Assembly (NCBI GenBank): GCA_902729315.2
Contig: LR746265.1
Span: 4,568,892 to 4,632,891, forward strand
Direction of reading: 5' to 3'
Source of the DNA: Spirodela intermedia
Taxonomy: Eukaryota > Streptophyta > Magnoliopsida > Alismatales > Araceae
DNA length: 64,000 nucleotides
Below are positions 37,306 through 48,929 of this stretch, piece after piece; the stretch's first letter is position 1, and each line of letters begins with the position of its first letter. The notes below the pieces were generated by a model. The model did no database searches and was not told the origin of the DNA. It was given only the letters and a program-made list of their open reading frames with translations. The translations under genes were made by a program, and so were the position numbers.

Positions 37306-38122
37306 CCATCAACATGGGAAAATCTCCTCTCACGTTAGCCATTATTAAATCCGCGTCTCCTCGTCCAAACTCTAGACGTTGCATCGACGGCCACCGCCCC
37401 TGCTGCTACCGCGTAGCCTGACCCGTCTCTTTCTCTCTCTAACGCATCTCCTCCTTCTAACCCTTCCAACGGCGCCTTCTTTATTAGCTGCTGCTAGGGA
37501 AATGAGAACCAGAGCAGAAGCAGAACCCGCTCTGCGAGAACCGGCCAAGGAACGGAGTCAGAGCCCTTAAAGCTTCGCCTCCGCCGCGTCTTCTGGTACG
37601 TCGTCGGGTTGTCGGCGGGGAAGAACCAGGCCGTACCCGGCGGCGTATCTCGCCGGAAGATTAGTTCGAATCCCTGAGGTATCTTTTCACCGCCATCGCA
37701 ATTCATTCCTCGGGATTAATTGCTTCCGGCGGAATTCTGTCTCCTCCGGCGAGTCACATAATTGCCCGATACGGAAGGTCCTCCCAGCCTTCACAGGCCA
37801 CCCGTGACCAGAGAAGAACCCTTCCACCTTTCTCTGCTCGCTGTCCAGGCAGTGAGCAGAGAGAGAGAGAGCCCAATGGGGGAGATGACGTCACTCGAAC
37901 GTTACTCCTTCCCACTTTATCCGAAAGGATGATGATAAACGGCCTAATGGGCCCATACACAGAGCCCATATGATAATGCGCTACCGGGCCGGCCCAATAG
38001 GAAAACGAAAATGAGCTGGCAGGCCTGTGTCAACAAGAGGGGGATTTTTAAGAGGAGGGTAAATACGTAAGTTCAGTTTTAGGAGCTGAATAGTGAATCG
38101 TCTCCACTCCGTTAGAAGACCG
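37306..38122. other. Divergent promoter region between ARID-HMG and LTO1
   Basis: Intergenic, moderately GC-rich, with a short GA run near 37859-37871. No gene is called; open frames here lack motifs. Confidence 0.5.
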
Positions 38123-38165
38123 ATGGCGCGGGGTTCGTAGAAGGGAAACGATGATGGGAAGATGA
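38123..38165 (+). promoter_or_regulatory. Two tiny upstream ORFs before LTO1
   Basis: uORF1 at 38123-38140 encodes MARGS. uORF2 at 38151-38165 encodes MMGR and its stop overlaps the LTO1 start (ATGA at 38162-38165). Both lie in the presumed leader. They may lower initiation at 38162 and favour re-initiation there or at the next in-frame ATG, 38168. Confidence 0.5.
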
Positions 38166-41100
38166 GGATGGCAATCTTCGTGCATCTCTCATCCCTGAGC
38201 CCCTCGACCTCCTTCCATCTGCCGACCTTAACCTTCCCGCTCATCGCCGCGGGGTCAAAGAGGGGGACGGCAGTGCTGCTGTCTCTCTCCTCGAGGTTTA
38301 GATGCTGGTCGGGATCGTCTCCTCCTCCCCCTCCGTCTCCATCTCCATCTCCTCCTCCTCCTCCTCCTCCTCCTCTATTTGACTCCGATGAAGCTTCCTT
38401 CAGGGGGAAGGGCTCCTCGACCGGAGACAATTCGGCATACATCTGGTGTGCAGGCCTGGGAGCCCTGGGATTCGTGGAGACATGCTATCTCACTTTCCTG
38501 AAGGTGACCGATTCGGAAGCCTTCTGCCCCGTCGGGGGGGGGAGCTGCGGCGATGTTCTTAGCAGTGACTATGCTAGCGTCTTTGGTAACTAGCTTCAAC
38601 TCTCTCAGTTAGCTTTGGTACCAATTACGTCTTCCATAGCTTCTTAATCATGCCGTAGCTAAGTTCCTTCCAATACTGAGCGAAATTGAGGAGAGCTCTT
38701 GAACCAAGGGGTAATACTAAAGTCGCACCATATTTTTTTTTATCGAAAGTGAGTGTAATGGAGTTCATATAATCTCAAAGGGCCGTACACATGGACTTCG
38801 AAAATGTATATTTGCCATCTGAGAGTCATATAATAGTTAGTGTAAACTAACCGTCAGAATCATGACATGGATTTCGGACGGACTGCGGTACAGGGCAAAT
38901 CCCAAACTGAGTGTAGAGACACGCTTAGAACATTGTGGACGCTCTCTTTATTATCTTTGAAAACGTCGGTTCAGACGATAATGAAGCACTTATGTTCATT
39001 TTATAATCTGGATATCGAATCGTTTTGTGAAACATTAACAACCAGATTGTGATGTACTACTGAAAATTGACATAAGCTACAGTAAATTTTATGCGACTTG
39101 CGGGACACGAATGCAAATTTTTATCATTAAGTTTACGTTAATTATGTGGAGCCATAGTCTTTTGTCTGTGGTCTCGAGGATAATATACGCATTCTTTCAC
39201 AATGCTGTATGTATTAACCAATCTGAAACGATGCTATGCGATTGTGAATTTGAATCCAAGAAATGTAATTAAAAATCTCCTCAGTAAAATTTGAAGATAA
39301 ATTTATGATTTTTTATTTTATGTTAGCGTCATTATTATTTTTTAGAGTATAGATATTCTTTGAACTCTTGGATTACGTTGAATTTATCAGCCCTTGCTGA
39401 TCCCGTCAATATTTCTATGAAACTTGTCACCAAACTTCATCTCAGTTCAAAATTCCCAAAACATCAAATGTCTGTCATGGTAGAGATCTTGGTTAATGCC
39501 ATCTGTAGCCATGTTTCGACAATGCTTTTGATTAATGGACCAATTCTGTAAATTTCTTCTTTTCGGTTCATTGGTGTTCATAATGGTGCAAAGGTTTTTT
39601 ATCTTGTGACGTTTAGGCAAAAAGTCAATCACTGTGCCTGGTAGTGTCTGCTTGTGTCGAATTGTTTGCTGACCATGTGAGATATATATAGTTTCCATTC
39701 TCGTACAGGTCTGATAACTCCTACTCTTGCATCTTTGAAAGAGAATTTCATTAATTTCTTCTTGCCAGGTATTCCACTTCCATTGTATGGTGCGCTTGCA
39801 TATGGTTTTGTTGCGTTTCTCGGACTGCAGCTTTCTGGAAAGAAAGCTGTTTTTGGGCTCGGAGAAACAGATGCTCGTTTGGCTCTTCTTGGTTCCACAA
39901 CATCGATGGCTACAGCGAGTGCTTATTTTCTTTACCTTCTGAGCACAAAATTCGCTGGGGTATCTTGCCCATACTGTCTTTTTTCAGCTGCTTTGTCCTT
40001 CAGCTTATTCTTTATTACTGTGAAGGTACAGTCTCCTGTGTTTGTTCTTCTCCTGGAATATTTCGTTGAGGGGAAAATTGTAACTTATCCGTAGCTTTTG
40101 ATTTGTGTAGGATTATGGGTTCCAAGAGATCAAAAAACTAGTTGGTGTACAATTAGTAATTGCTGGATTAGTGGTGGCTGCATTAAGCAATTCATACAGT
40201 ACAGCAGACTTACCAGTGTAGGTCCTGATATTTGAAATCTGGTGTCATTATCTATTTGTGATTCGTCTTCGAACCTGTATCATTTGTTAGTTGTGAGTTT
40301 CTTCTGTTTCATAGAACTTGCTAATATTGTTGTTGATTTGTTGGACATATGACTACAGCAAAAGATAGACTCTTTCTCTTTGGTGAAGCTGCATATTTTC
40401 CTGTGTTGGTCAAAGGGATGAATTTTGCATACTGGATGATGTAAAAAAAATTATCAAAAAAGTTTCTCGCTCAATTTTATGTTGTGTGATCTATGTTCAA
40501 GGTATACATTATACATGTACCATCGAATAGACTTTTATCTCTATTTACTCATGACAGTCTGGGATGATATATGAAGGTCCATTAATACCTGTTTCTCAAG
40601 GTTCCTTTGTGTAAACTTGTTTTTCTTAGTTTCCTCGAGATTTCATCGTTCGTATTTCTGTTACATGCCCATTACATTGCGCTGGATCTGATATGCTTCA
40701 GGATACATTTTCCAATACATCCACGCAGTTTCTTATGACACTGAATATGTTTTCTCGTAACTTTCTTAACCTTTTTTATTCAACTCTTCTTATTCCACAG
40801 GATCATCAATCATTTTTCTTAGTTAATGTGGATTGGCTATTTAAGTGACGATCTGCTTCTTAAAAAAAATAGTTTTTATTGTCTTGTTTTAAAAGACATT
40901 GTTTCTTATTTGAACAGCTCAAGTGACATTGACCTGGAACACTTTGAGACTGAGATTACATCGGAATCGACTCCTTTTTCTATTTCTCTCGCAAAACACC
41001 TGCGTGCCATAGGAGCTAAGATGTATGGTGCGTTTTGGTGTTCACATTGTCTAGAACAGAAACAGGTAAATTCTCTTATATACGTATCCCAATAGAAATG

Positions 41101-42008
41101 ATAATTGCGAGAAAAGTGAGTTCTAATAGAGCATTGTTGAACTGGGTTCCACCATTCATAGAAAAAAAATGAAAGTTTGCATAGTTTTTACCTTCTTACA
41201 GGACCTCATCGTCCATTGATCTATGTTTTATACTCTAGTTTTATGTATGCGTAGAACTGGCCATTACCATTACACGGTTGTGTACAGTGTTTTAGGAAGC
41301 TGCCAGTTTGTTTGGTTGCAACTGGGCGATGTGGGACTTGATCATTGGAAAGTATGTAAAAACTTTCAAAAATGTCTAAACCCGCAAGATTTTCAGGGTT
41401 TTTATTTAGAAATATCTCAAGAAAGAGTGCTACTGCTCCGCATTGGTTGAGTGAAATGAAGCATGTTTAATCAGAGGGGGGGGGGATTTGATTCGGAAAA
41501 AAAGGAAAATGACTAGTATTATTGGAGATGCACCTCATTCCAAGACCTCCAATACATCTCCCATGCATCTTTCTTACTGTCTCCATTTCGATCGACATAG
41601 GATTAGTGCGTTTCCTCTTCGCGTTGTGGCTGCAGATGTTTGGGCGTGAAGCCATGAAGATTGTGGACTACGTCGAGTGCTTCCCCGAAGGAGCTGGTAA
41701 GGGAAAGAACATACTCAAGGAATGCACAGATGTGGGCATCGAAGGCTTCCCGACTTGGATTATAAGGGGCCAGGTACAGGGTCCTTGCTTCTTTCGCCTT
41801 TAATGCCCTTTTCGGTCATCTAATTTTCAACTAAGTCTTTGCGAATGCCGTCGGTGTTAGTCGATTTGTGGAGCTTTGAAACAAGTATTATGAGCCCATT
41901 TCGCAGGCTATCAGCGGAGAACAAACGCTTTCCGATCTTGCGGCAGCGTCTGGATTGTCGTCTTCAGACGGGCTTTCTGCTTCCGAACCTGGAAGGACGA
42001 ACAGGTAA
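38162..42008 (+). CDS. LTO1: Thylakoid thiol-disulfide oxidoreductase LTO1 (VKOR-thioredoxin fusion)
   Basis: Exons 38162-38585, 39769-40025, 40111-40217, 40918-41065, 41636-41773 and 41907-42008 join to 391 residues. The first ~85 residues are a Ser/Pro-rich transit region with a Pro/Ser run. The VKOR domain follows, with membrane helices, the loop cysteines CPVGGGSC (Cys122, Cys129) and the redox motif CPYC (Cys208, Cys211). The C-terminal thioredoxin-like domain has FWCSHC (Cys304, Cys307) and a second pair (VECF Cys327, LKEC Cys342). LTO1 forms disulfides in lumenal proteins, including PsbO, and is needed for photosystem II assembly. Intron 1 (38586-39768) is AT-rich with no insert recognised. 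The gene converges on PUS1. Confidence 0.95.
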
Positions 42009-42503
42009 CCCAAGAATTGCCATCGTTGTCCTCCGAAATCTAGCTAAGGCAAAGTACTCTGTCCACAAATCGACACCATCTGTTACTGATAGATTCGCCT
42101 ACGATGTATATGAATTAGCATCTTGGTATTGATAGCATTTTCCATTCCGGATAAGAGATCATTATTTATTTCATGTTCGTGGTGTTTTCTCTCAAGTTTT
42201 TATATTTTTTATATCCCGGATCAACGGGGGAAACCAGAAAATCGGAACTTGCCGTTTACAAGACTCACCGGTCGTTCTTTGTTGTCGAGTTCACCGGAAT
42301 CCCACCGGGACGACCTCCTCGCCGCCGACAGACAGACGGCCCCCATGCTACGGTTCCCCGCGGTTCGGCCGCATTAGGTTAGGGAGCTGGGCGATAAAAG
42401 CTCCTCCGCATCCCAAAGCGCGCTTGAACGAATGAATTACAAGAAACTCACTTGATAATTCAATCAATTTAGAGCCGGAATATGTGCCCGTTGTTGTTTT
42501 CTC
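42009..42503. other. Convergent spacer between LTO1 and PUS1
   Basis: 3' flanks of both genes; nothing else seen. Confidence 0.55.
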
Positions 42504-44175
42504 TCAAGTCGCCGTCTGTTTGGGGTTGCTCTCCGCCACGGCGGAGGCGGTCTCCGTAAAGTGGAAATCAGGGTAGTTGCGGCGATTGAGAGAGTGCAGC
42601 CACAGCGCCACCGCCCCCTCTTTCTCCTCCATGGCAGCGATGTGGGGAAATATAAACTTGGCCTTGAACGCCTCCGCCGCCGCAGCGTAGGCCTCCATGG
42701 ACACCGCCTCGTGCGAATCCTTCCACTTCTGGTTGTACGAGGAGAAGAGGCACTCGTCCAGGTACAGCCCCACTTCCGGCGCCGTCGGCACGTTGACGTT
42801 CACGTCTCTGAAACACACCAACAGTTCAGGTCAGCAATGGTTTTTAAAGATCGAGCAGGGCGATGGAAATTTCAGAGATTGCAGCTCCTCCGCACTTCCT
42901 CAGCGCCGTCTCCATCATCGACTCCGGCGTGCAGTTTCTCATGACGGCGACGGCGAGCCCGATCATCTTCCTAATCTGGTGAAGCATGAAGCTCTGGCCG
43001 ATAACCTCGCACCGCACGAAGTCAATCCCGGCGATGGTGACCACCGCGCCGGCGTCGAAGGAGACAATGTAGCGGCGTGCGGAGGGGTCCTCAGCCTTGG
43101 TTCTCGTCGTGAAGTTGTGGAAGTTGTGCGTGCCCTCGTAGCGCTTGAGGATGGCATTGAACCTCTTCCTCTCCTCCTCCCCGTACCGGAACTCGCTGGT
43201 TCTCCCGGCCATCTGCGGAGCATCTTCTGCCGCTTCTCCCTCCTCGTGGGAGACTCTGATATTTGCTTCCGACTCGTCTCCCACCTTCCGCTCTTCTGTG
43301 GCCGGCTTAGCGTCCTCTGCAGAAATTTTTGGGTTTGGTCCGGTCATAGAGGGATCAATGGATTCAGCGGAGCCCTCTGGTCCATCGCCATGCTCAATTC
43401 TGCCCACCGTCGTTGCAGGAGGTTTGGATTCAGAGTCTGCGGCGGGGTCTTCTTCTACCCGATTGCAGGGCTTCTCCGGCGGCCGGCCCATGAGGCCGGG
43501 GACCTTGCGGCCCCGCTCGGAACACTCAATGCACTTGGCGAGCTCCTTCTCAGAGCCCATGCTCGCCACAACGCTCTCTCTGTCCGGGTGGGCGTTGGGG
43601 TCCAGCGCGAACACCGGGAGGAGGTAGATGTACCGGCGGCGATCGCAGAACTTCTTGGCGTTGAAGGAGGCGGTGACCCGCTTGAACCCGAAGACCCTGA
43701 TCTGCGGGGCGAGGTTGGCGTTGAGGCGGTCGACGAAGCCTGGTGGATCGACATAGAACCTGCCGGAGACGACCTGCCCGGCGGCGCTGACGCCCTTATC
43801 AGTGCGGGCGGCGCGGGCCCAGTCGTAGCGCCGGGGAATCCCCCGGTCTGGCTCGGGAACGCCGCCGGAGAGGAAGAGGGCCTCCTCGAGGTCGCCCTCT
43901 ATGGTCCTCGCGCCGGGATTCTTCTGCATTCCCTGGTACCCTGCGCCGCAGTACCCGAGGACGATGGCCACTTTCCGTCGTTTCAGCCTCCGCTTGGCTC
44001 CGCCGGCGCCGTCGCCGGCAGCGGCGGAAGAGAGGGAAAGGCAGGGCGGCGCCGCCGCGCCACCGTTCTGGTGGTGCTCAGCTTCTTCTTCCTCGTCGGA
44101 GGCGCTCGCGGAGGACATCTTCAGCTTCTTGCCGGGAGGCGGCGGAGAGGAGGCCGGCGGCGGTGAGGAAGCCAT
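42504..44175 (-). CDS. PUS1: tRNA pseudouridine synthase, TruA/PUS1 family
   Basis: Exons (minus) 44175-42896 and 42807-42504 join to 527 residues. The low-complexity acidic start and a basic stretch (KRRLKRRKVA) suggest nuclear entry. The catalytic motif is RAARTDKGVSA with Asp126; VAIVLGYCGAGYQGMQ and NANLAPQIRVFGF are further family blocks. A long, poorly conserved acidic insert (about residues 225-320) separates the two halves. The second half shows GTHNFHNFTTRTKAEDPSAR and SFMLHQIRKMIGLAVAVMR. Exon 2 carries VNVPTAPEVGLYLDECLF. Enzymes of this family turn uridines of tRNA (and of some other RNAs) into pseudouridine. The large opposite-strand open frames over exon 1 are shadows of its high GC. 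Confidence 0.94.
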
Positions 44176-44937
44176 AGTCTATAGCATCGCGGGGGAATGA
44201 CCGCCGGCGACGGAGGAGGAAGACGAGTACACCAACCAGAGAGGTTTTCTGCCACTGCGCTAGGGTTTTACTCCGAGAAAACCCAAATGAATAATCGAAC
44301 GGGGAATGGAAAATCCGTTTGGATGGGAATCACTTCTCCGCGGACAATCAATCACGGGCTATAGCCCATTAAAGGCGGATCCCCAGCAGATGGGTCTGTT
44401 TTTACCCAGTGTAGATCCAAGCCCATTAGGGCGACATCAGAGGCCCAATGACAAACTCGGCCCGTTCACCTCAGCCCACCAGATGAGGTTCAACGTGTAG
44501 TAAAATATCTCCAAAATCGGCGGTCACATCGGAGGCCCCTGTCGAGAAGAGTCATCATTGTCACCAGTGTCCGCCACTCGCCCGCCACCGCCGCCCATCG
44601 TCCACGGCTCCGGTGAACAGTGGGCCGACCAGGGAAGGACAGGGCTCTCTCTCTCCCTGTGTTAGAGAGAGAGAGAGAGATAGAGTGTTAAAGAAGAAAG
44701 CTAAAGATCAGTGAAAAACTGGGGAAGAGAGAGAAGTCTCTCTCACTCTCTCTCTCTTCTGGTGTGGCTCGCAGCGGCCGGCGAAAAGAAAGGCTACGAA
44801 AGCCATCCTGTGCGCCGATCAGTACTCATGCCATCTTCGTTTGACGCGACTACGATCACGTCTGTCGTCGCCTCACCACTCCACCAGGGTCACCGGGGGC
44901 CATTGTTCTCCTCGCCATCTCCGTGGGTCTCTCTCTT

Positions 44938-44973
<36 letters not shown>

Positions 44974-46384
44974 TCTCTCTCTCTCTCTCTCTCTATCTCT
45001 TCACGGCTGCCCCTGAACGCCGCCAGTCTGAGAGGCGACGCTCCAACAGGTGTAGCCCTTTTCTCCCCCACCCCCATAAACTCCTGAGTTTTACTTTTGT
45101 CAACGTCACATGGTCGCGAATGCTTCTTCATCATCGTCCTTGTCGCAGGCACTGTTAGGGTTTACTACAGAGGAATAAGAATAAGACGGACGTCTACTTC
45201 ACTGGAGACATTCAACGTATATTATTAGTCCCGATGACGCTTCTTTTTTAAGGCAGCTCATCGCCAAGCACTTAAAAGACAGATGCTGCAACCGGCTTTA
45301 ATTCTCATCGCCTTCGGCAACTCTTAATGCCAAGAAGAAGATGAAGAAGACCTCGCACTGTTCCTCCGCTTAGACACCCTGTAAATTGTCAACTAATTAT
45401 CAAGAAATAAACTTGAGGAAGATCGGACTTTGATTGGATGAAGTGTCACTCATTTTTCTAGTGCATCAGTAATGGTGCCATCAAATTTCCCGCTTGATAT
45501 AGTACAGTAGTCAGTAGAGCTGCTTTGCTCTTGTACTGCCGGCGGCCCCGCCCCTCGGATTCCATTCCCATGACAGCTGACCTGCGGGCCAGCCGCTGAC
45601 GGTAAAGGACGGGGCACCATTGTTTCAGAAGCGGCGAAAGGCTTGGGAGGTCGATTTGAATCCAGAGGAACTCGCACGGAAAAGATCGGTGCTCGATACA
45701 CTATAATAAAACTCAGAGTTTTAGGTGCTCGAGGTCGTTTGCTAATGATTCCCCAACGTGTGCCTTCATCAATGCGAAGATCTGTGTGACAGACGGGTGG
45801 GTGAGGAGTGGGGTTTAGGGTTTTACATTGACTCGAGGAGAGCGGTGAGGCTCAGGCGGCACCGACGCCATGAATGCTCGGTGCGACAGAAGGAAGGTGT
45901 CATGAAGACTTATCATCCTTCGTGTCTGCTCCGTACATTTGATAAGCATTTTAATAAATAGCGAAGCTCGGTGGAATGAAATAAACCAGAGATGAGTCAT
46001 TAACGATCCTGTCGGAGCTCACTATTAGTCGACGACACAAGGATCCGCTCGCGTGCCCAACGCGATGACGTCTCTAATAATTCCGAGGTGAGGAACCAGC
46101 TGGGATGGCATTTTCCATGACTCCACTAGCCGACTGCAGCTGTCAGTCCTGATCCTCGCGTGAGGCCACAGGGCTTGCTATTTCCTCAGAGAGAGAGAGA
46201 GAGAGAGGCGGTGAACCGAGGACGAAGGGTCTGCTCGTCTATTTTTTTCCTGCGGCGCAACTCTTTCTTTCCCTCTCTCTCGTCTCTCGTAGTTGTCTTC
46301 CGCAGTTCCTGTCCTGCACTCTCCTTCCTGTCTCTATCTTTTCTCCGAGTGTTCTTGTACTTACGAGGCAAAGGGACTGAAGGT
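44176..46384. other. Spacer upstream of PUS1 and MIR394; probable pri-miRNA promoter
   Basis: 2.2 kb without a supported coding gene. It holds GA/CT runs near 44645-44680 and 44730-44760, a TG/TC tract at 44942-44994, and a GA run at 46190-46207 that may lie in the pri-miR394 leader. Confidence 0.5.
44942..44994. repeat. Compound (TG)n(TC)n microsatellite
   Basis: About 15 TG units followed by about 11 TC units. Confidence 0.9.
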
Positions 46385-46615
46385 TGACATCATCGGTGGC
46401 GTTTTCATGTGGATTTGTTTCTCAAAGGGTGTCTCACAGAGCCCATTGGCATTCTGTCCACCTCCATGTTGGAGTGAACTTCTTTAGAACCCCATGGGAG
46501 ACCCTGTGGGAAGACGGAGGTGGACATCCTGCCAACTGGGTTCTGTCGGTTTCTCTTTGCGGAATCCATGTGATGATAGTTTCTCCCTCCGCTGGTCGTC
46601 TTCTTCAATCTGCCC
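46385..46615 (+). ncRNA. MIR394: MIR394 precursor
   Basis: Positions 46446-46465 read UUGGCAUUCUGUCCACCUCC, the known plant miR394. The sequence lies in the 5' arm of an imperfect foldback. The opposite arm holds AGGUGGACAUCCUGCCAACU at 46518-46537, which pairs with it leaving the 2-nt 3' overhangs expected of a Dicer duplex. Pairing continues below the duplex (CACAGAGCCC against GGGTTCTGTC, CATGTGGATT against GAATCCATGT) to roughly 46385 and 46615. The terminal loop is about 50 nt. In other plants miR394 represses the F-box gene LCR and is needed for shoot stem-cell maintenance, leaf shape and stress responses. The outer ends of the precursor are approximate. Confidence 0.95.
46446..46465 (+). 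ncRNA. miR394: Mature miR394
   Basis: Exact 20-nt match to the conserved plant miR394 sequence, as recalled from general knowledge; the predicted star strand is at 46518-46537. Confidence 0.95.
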
Positions 46616-47938
46616 TTGCTGCGTTGTCCCTTCACGGCACCCTTTTCAGGTATTCAATCCCATCAGGTTATCCCCTCGTCTCCTTGTCGATTGTTCGTGG
46701 CTAAATAAATCTCTACTGGATCTTCTTCCCCTTCCTGGTCTGTCCTTCAGGTCGTTTGCGGGATTCCAAGGACACTCAGCCGCTGGGCCCCAACCTCGTC
46801 TCCTTGAGTTGTTGTGCTGTGATCTTTGTGCCCCAACCTTCTTTGTATGCTTCAGTCTTTCGCCTGCGTTGTTGCACCGGCCAGGGGCTCACGCTGTTTC
46901 TTTCTTCATTTCCAGAAAGATTTCCCCGAGCGACGAGGGAAAGAAGTCGCGGTTGTAGATATGGTTCAGACGCCGGGTGAGCTCTTTCCAAGCATCTAGT
47001 TCTTCTCTTCTCTCTCCTCTTCCTCCGGCAGACTGATACGAAGAAATTCGAACACGAACTTTGTTCGTGTTTATGCAGAACGCATGCTCATGTAGGTTTG
47101 CTGAAACCTGTCGTCACCCTGATGCTGTCGGGGCTCCGCCTCCATTGCTCCCCGGTAGTTCGATGAGATGAACAGGCTTTCTGGGTCCGTCCGGCATGCA
47201 CGTTCCTTGGAAGCTCGCGATCCCTGGTATCCATCTCTGCAATACCTAGGGTTAGGGTTCGTTCTTTTCCCCTGCCAGTGTACCTCGCCACTGTATGCAA
47301 TTCTCAAGTTGAAGGTCGGGCGATCGCGCCGGTAAGCAGGAGAGAAGATCCCGTGCGCCGCCTGCGATTCTCCCCCCCCAGCGTGAAGCGCGCGGTAGAC
47401 GGCCTCGTACGAGAGGAAGCTGGAAACGTCGCTCACTTCATCTGCCCGCATACAAAATTTCCTCAGCAGGCAGAATTTTGGAGTCCCCCACCTACCGATC
47501 CTTCCCTCTTTCCAAGATCCTGTCCAAGATCTATCTTGCTTGATTCTTCTAGGATGCAGGAATCTTCCGCAGAAGATCTCCCAAACGGGAAAGGTCCACA
47601 CTGAAAGCGTTTGCATCAGCTTCGACGTGAGCTAAATTTTCAGAGACCGTTTTAGTCAAGAATGAAATAAAATTTCATCGATTTTGGTCAATGTCTACGC
47701 GATACCCATCTGATGGTCAACGCAAGCTTAAGGAGGTTTGTACTAGGGGCTAATGGAAGATGGTTGAGCCAGCTGGCTCGTCACTCGTCTTGCCATAAAT
47801 GACTTGACAAAATGCAAGGATTTGATTAAAGTGATCTAGCAAAGGGCCCCCCGGTGCAAGTGTCAGGGCCTCTTTCTCAGGTCCTTTCTTACATAAAAGG
47901 CCTTCTCCGGCCAGTGCACCCGCCGGTCAACGGCGTCC
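46616..47938. other. Spacer between MIR394 and the RopGEF gene
   Basis: May include the 3' part of pri-miR394. The longest open frame (minus, 47616-47071, 181 codons) shows no motif and is not called. Confidence 0.45.
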
Positions 47939-48895
47939 TCAGTCTCGCTCAGGGGCGGCGCCGCCCCTCGAGTCCTTGCCGGCGGCGCTCAGGTTACCTG
48001 TGTACGACGCCCAGAGCCGCTCCACGTCGGCCGGCACCAGCAACCTTCCGGGCTTCCCCTCCGGCTCGCCCTGGAGGCAGCCGTCTTTGCGCCGCGACAG
48101 CTCCGTGCCGGGGCTACCGGTGACAGGCGTGGAAGAGCAGAAGGCGGGCGTGGCGAACGGCGAGGTGCACGGGGTGTCCTGCCCTGAGAAGGGACTGGGC
48201 GATATCTTCTTCTGGATGGGGAGTCCTCCGAAGCAACCCCCCGCCACGTTGAACAGCGGCGGCGGCGCCGTCTCTGCCGCCGAGCATCTCTTCGTTGCGT
48301 CGTCCACGTAGATCACGTCGTCGATTCTCGCGATGATGTTGAAGGCCAGGCTCTCCATTACCCTCGAGTAACTCTCCAGGATCGACTGCCCCACGTCCTG
48401 CGAGACCACGCTCCACCCATTATATAGGCAACTCCACGACGACTAACTTGCCTTGTTGTATTGAAGCGATCGATCCTCTTCTTTACCTTGTTGTATTGAA
48501 TCTTGTTCATGTCGAGAACGGTCTGGGGGAGGGCGGGGTGTCGTAGTCTCAGCCTCTGCAGGAGGCCCTCGGCGCGCTCCGCAAGGCATTGGTTCTTCTC
48601 TGTGTCGCTCACGAGGCCCTTGATCTTCCCGCTCCATGATTTCTTGGCCTTCCCGTTGTGGGCGTGGTGCCTCTTCCAGTCCTTCTGGCCCCAGACGTGT
48701 ATGGCTGTCTCGATCCTGTTCGCAATCTCCACCGCGTGGTGCTCCGATGATAGGTCCAAGCAGTCCAGCAGGCATTCTGGAGAAAACTGCTCCGCCGTGA
48801 TGTACCGGTAGATGATCTCGCCCAAGCAGGATTTGCCGGTCTGCCACGAGAGAGAACAATGAGATTTTACGACTAAATTTTCGATTCATGCATAC

Positions 48896-48929
<34 letters not shown>

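Noticed and set aside
37655-37680. Possible tRNA T-loop (GTTCGAATCCC)
   Set aside because: No acceptor stem, D-arm or anticodon arm can be formed around it.
42697-44166. 489-codon plus-strand open frame
   Set aside because: It lies antisense to PUS1 exon 1, whose GC-rich codons suppress stops; the minus frame has the catalytic ARTDKG motif.
44711-45158. Overlapping Ser/Leu-rich and Val/Cys-rich open frames
   Set aside because: Products of the TG/TC and CT microsatellites.
47071-47616. 181-codon minus-strand open frame
   Set aside because: No domain, no splice context, mixed composition; most likely chance.
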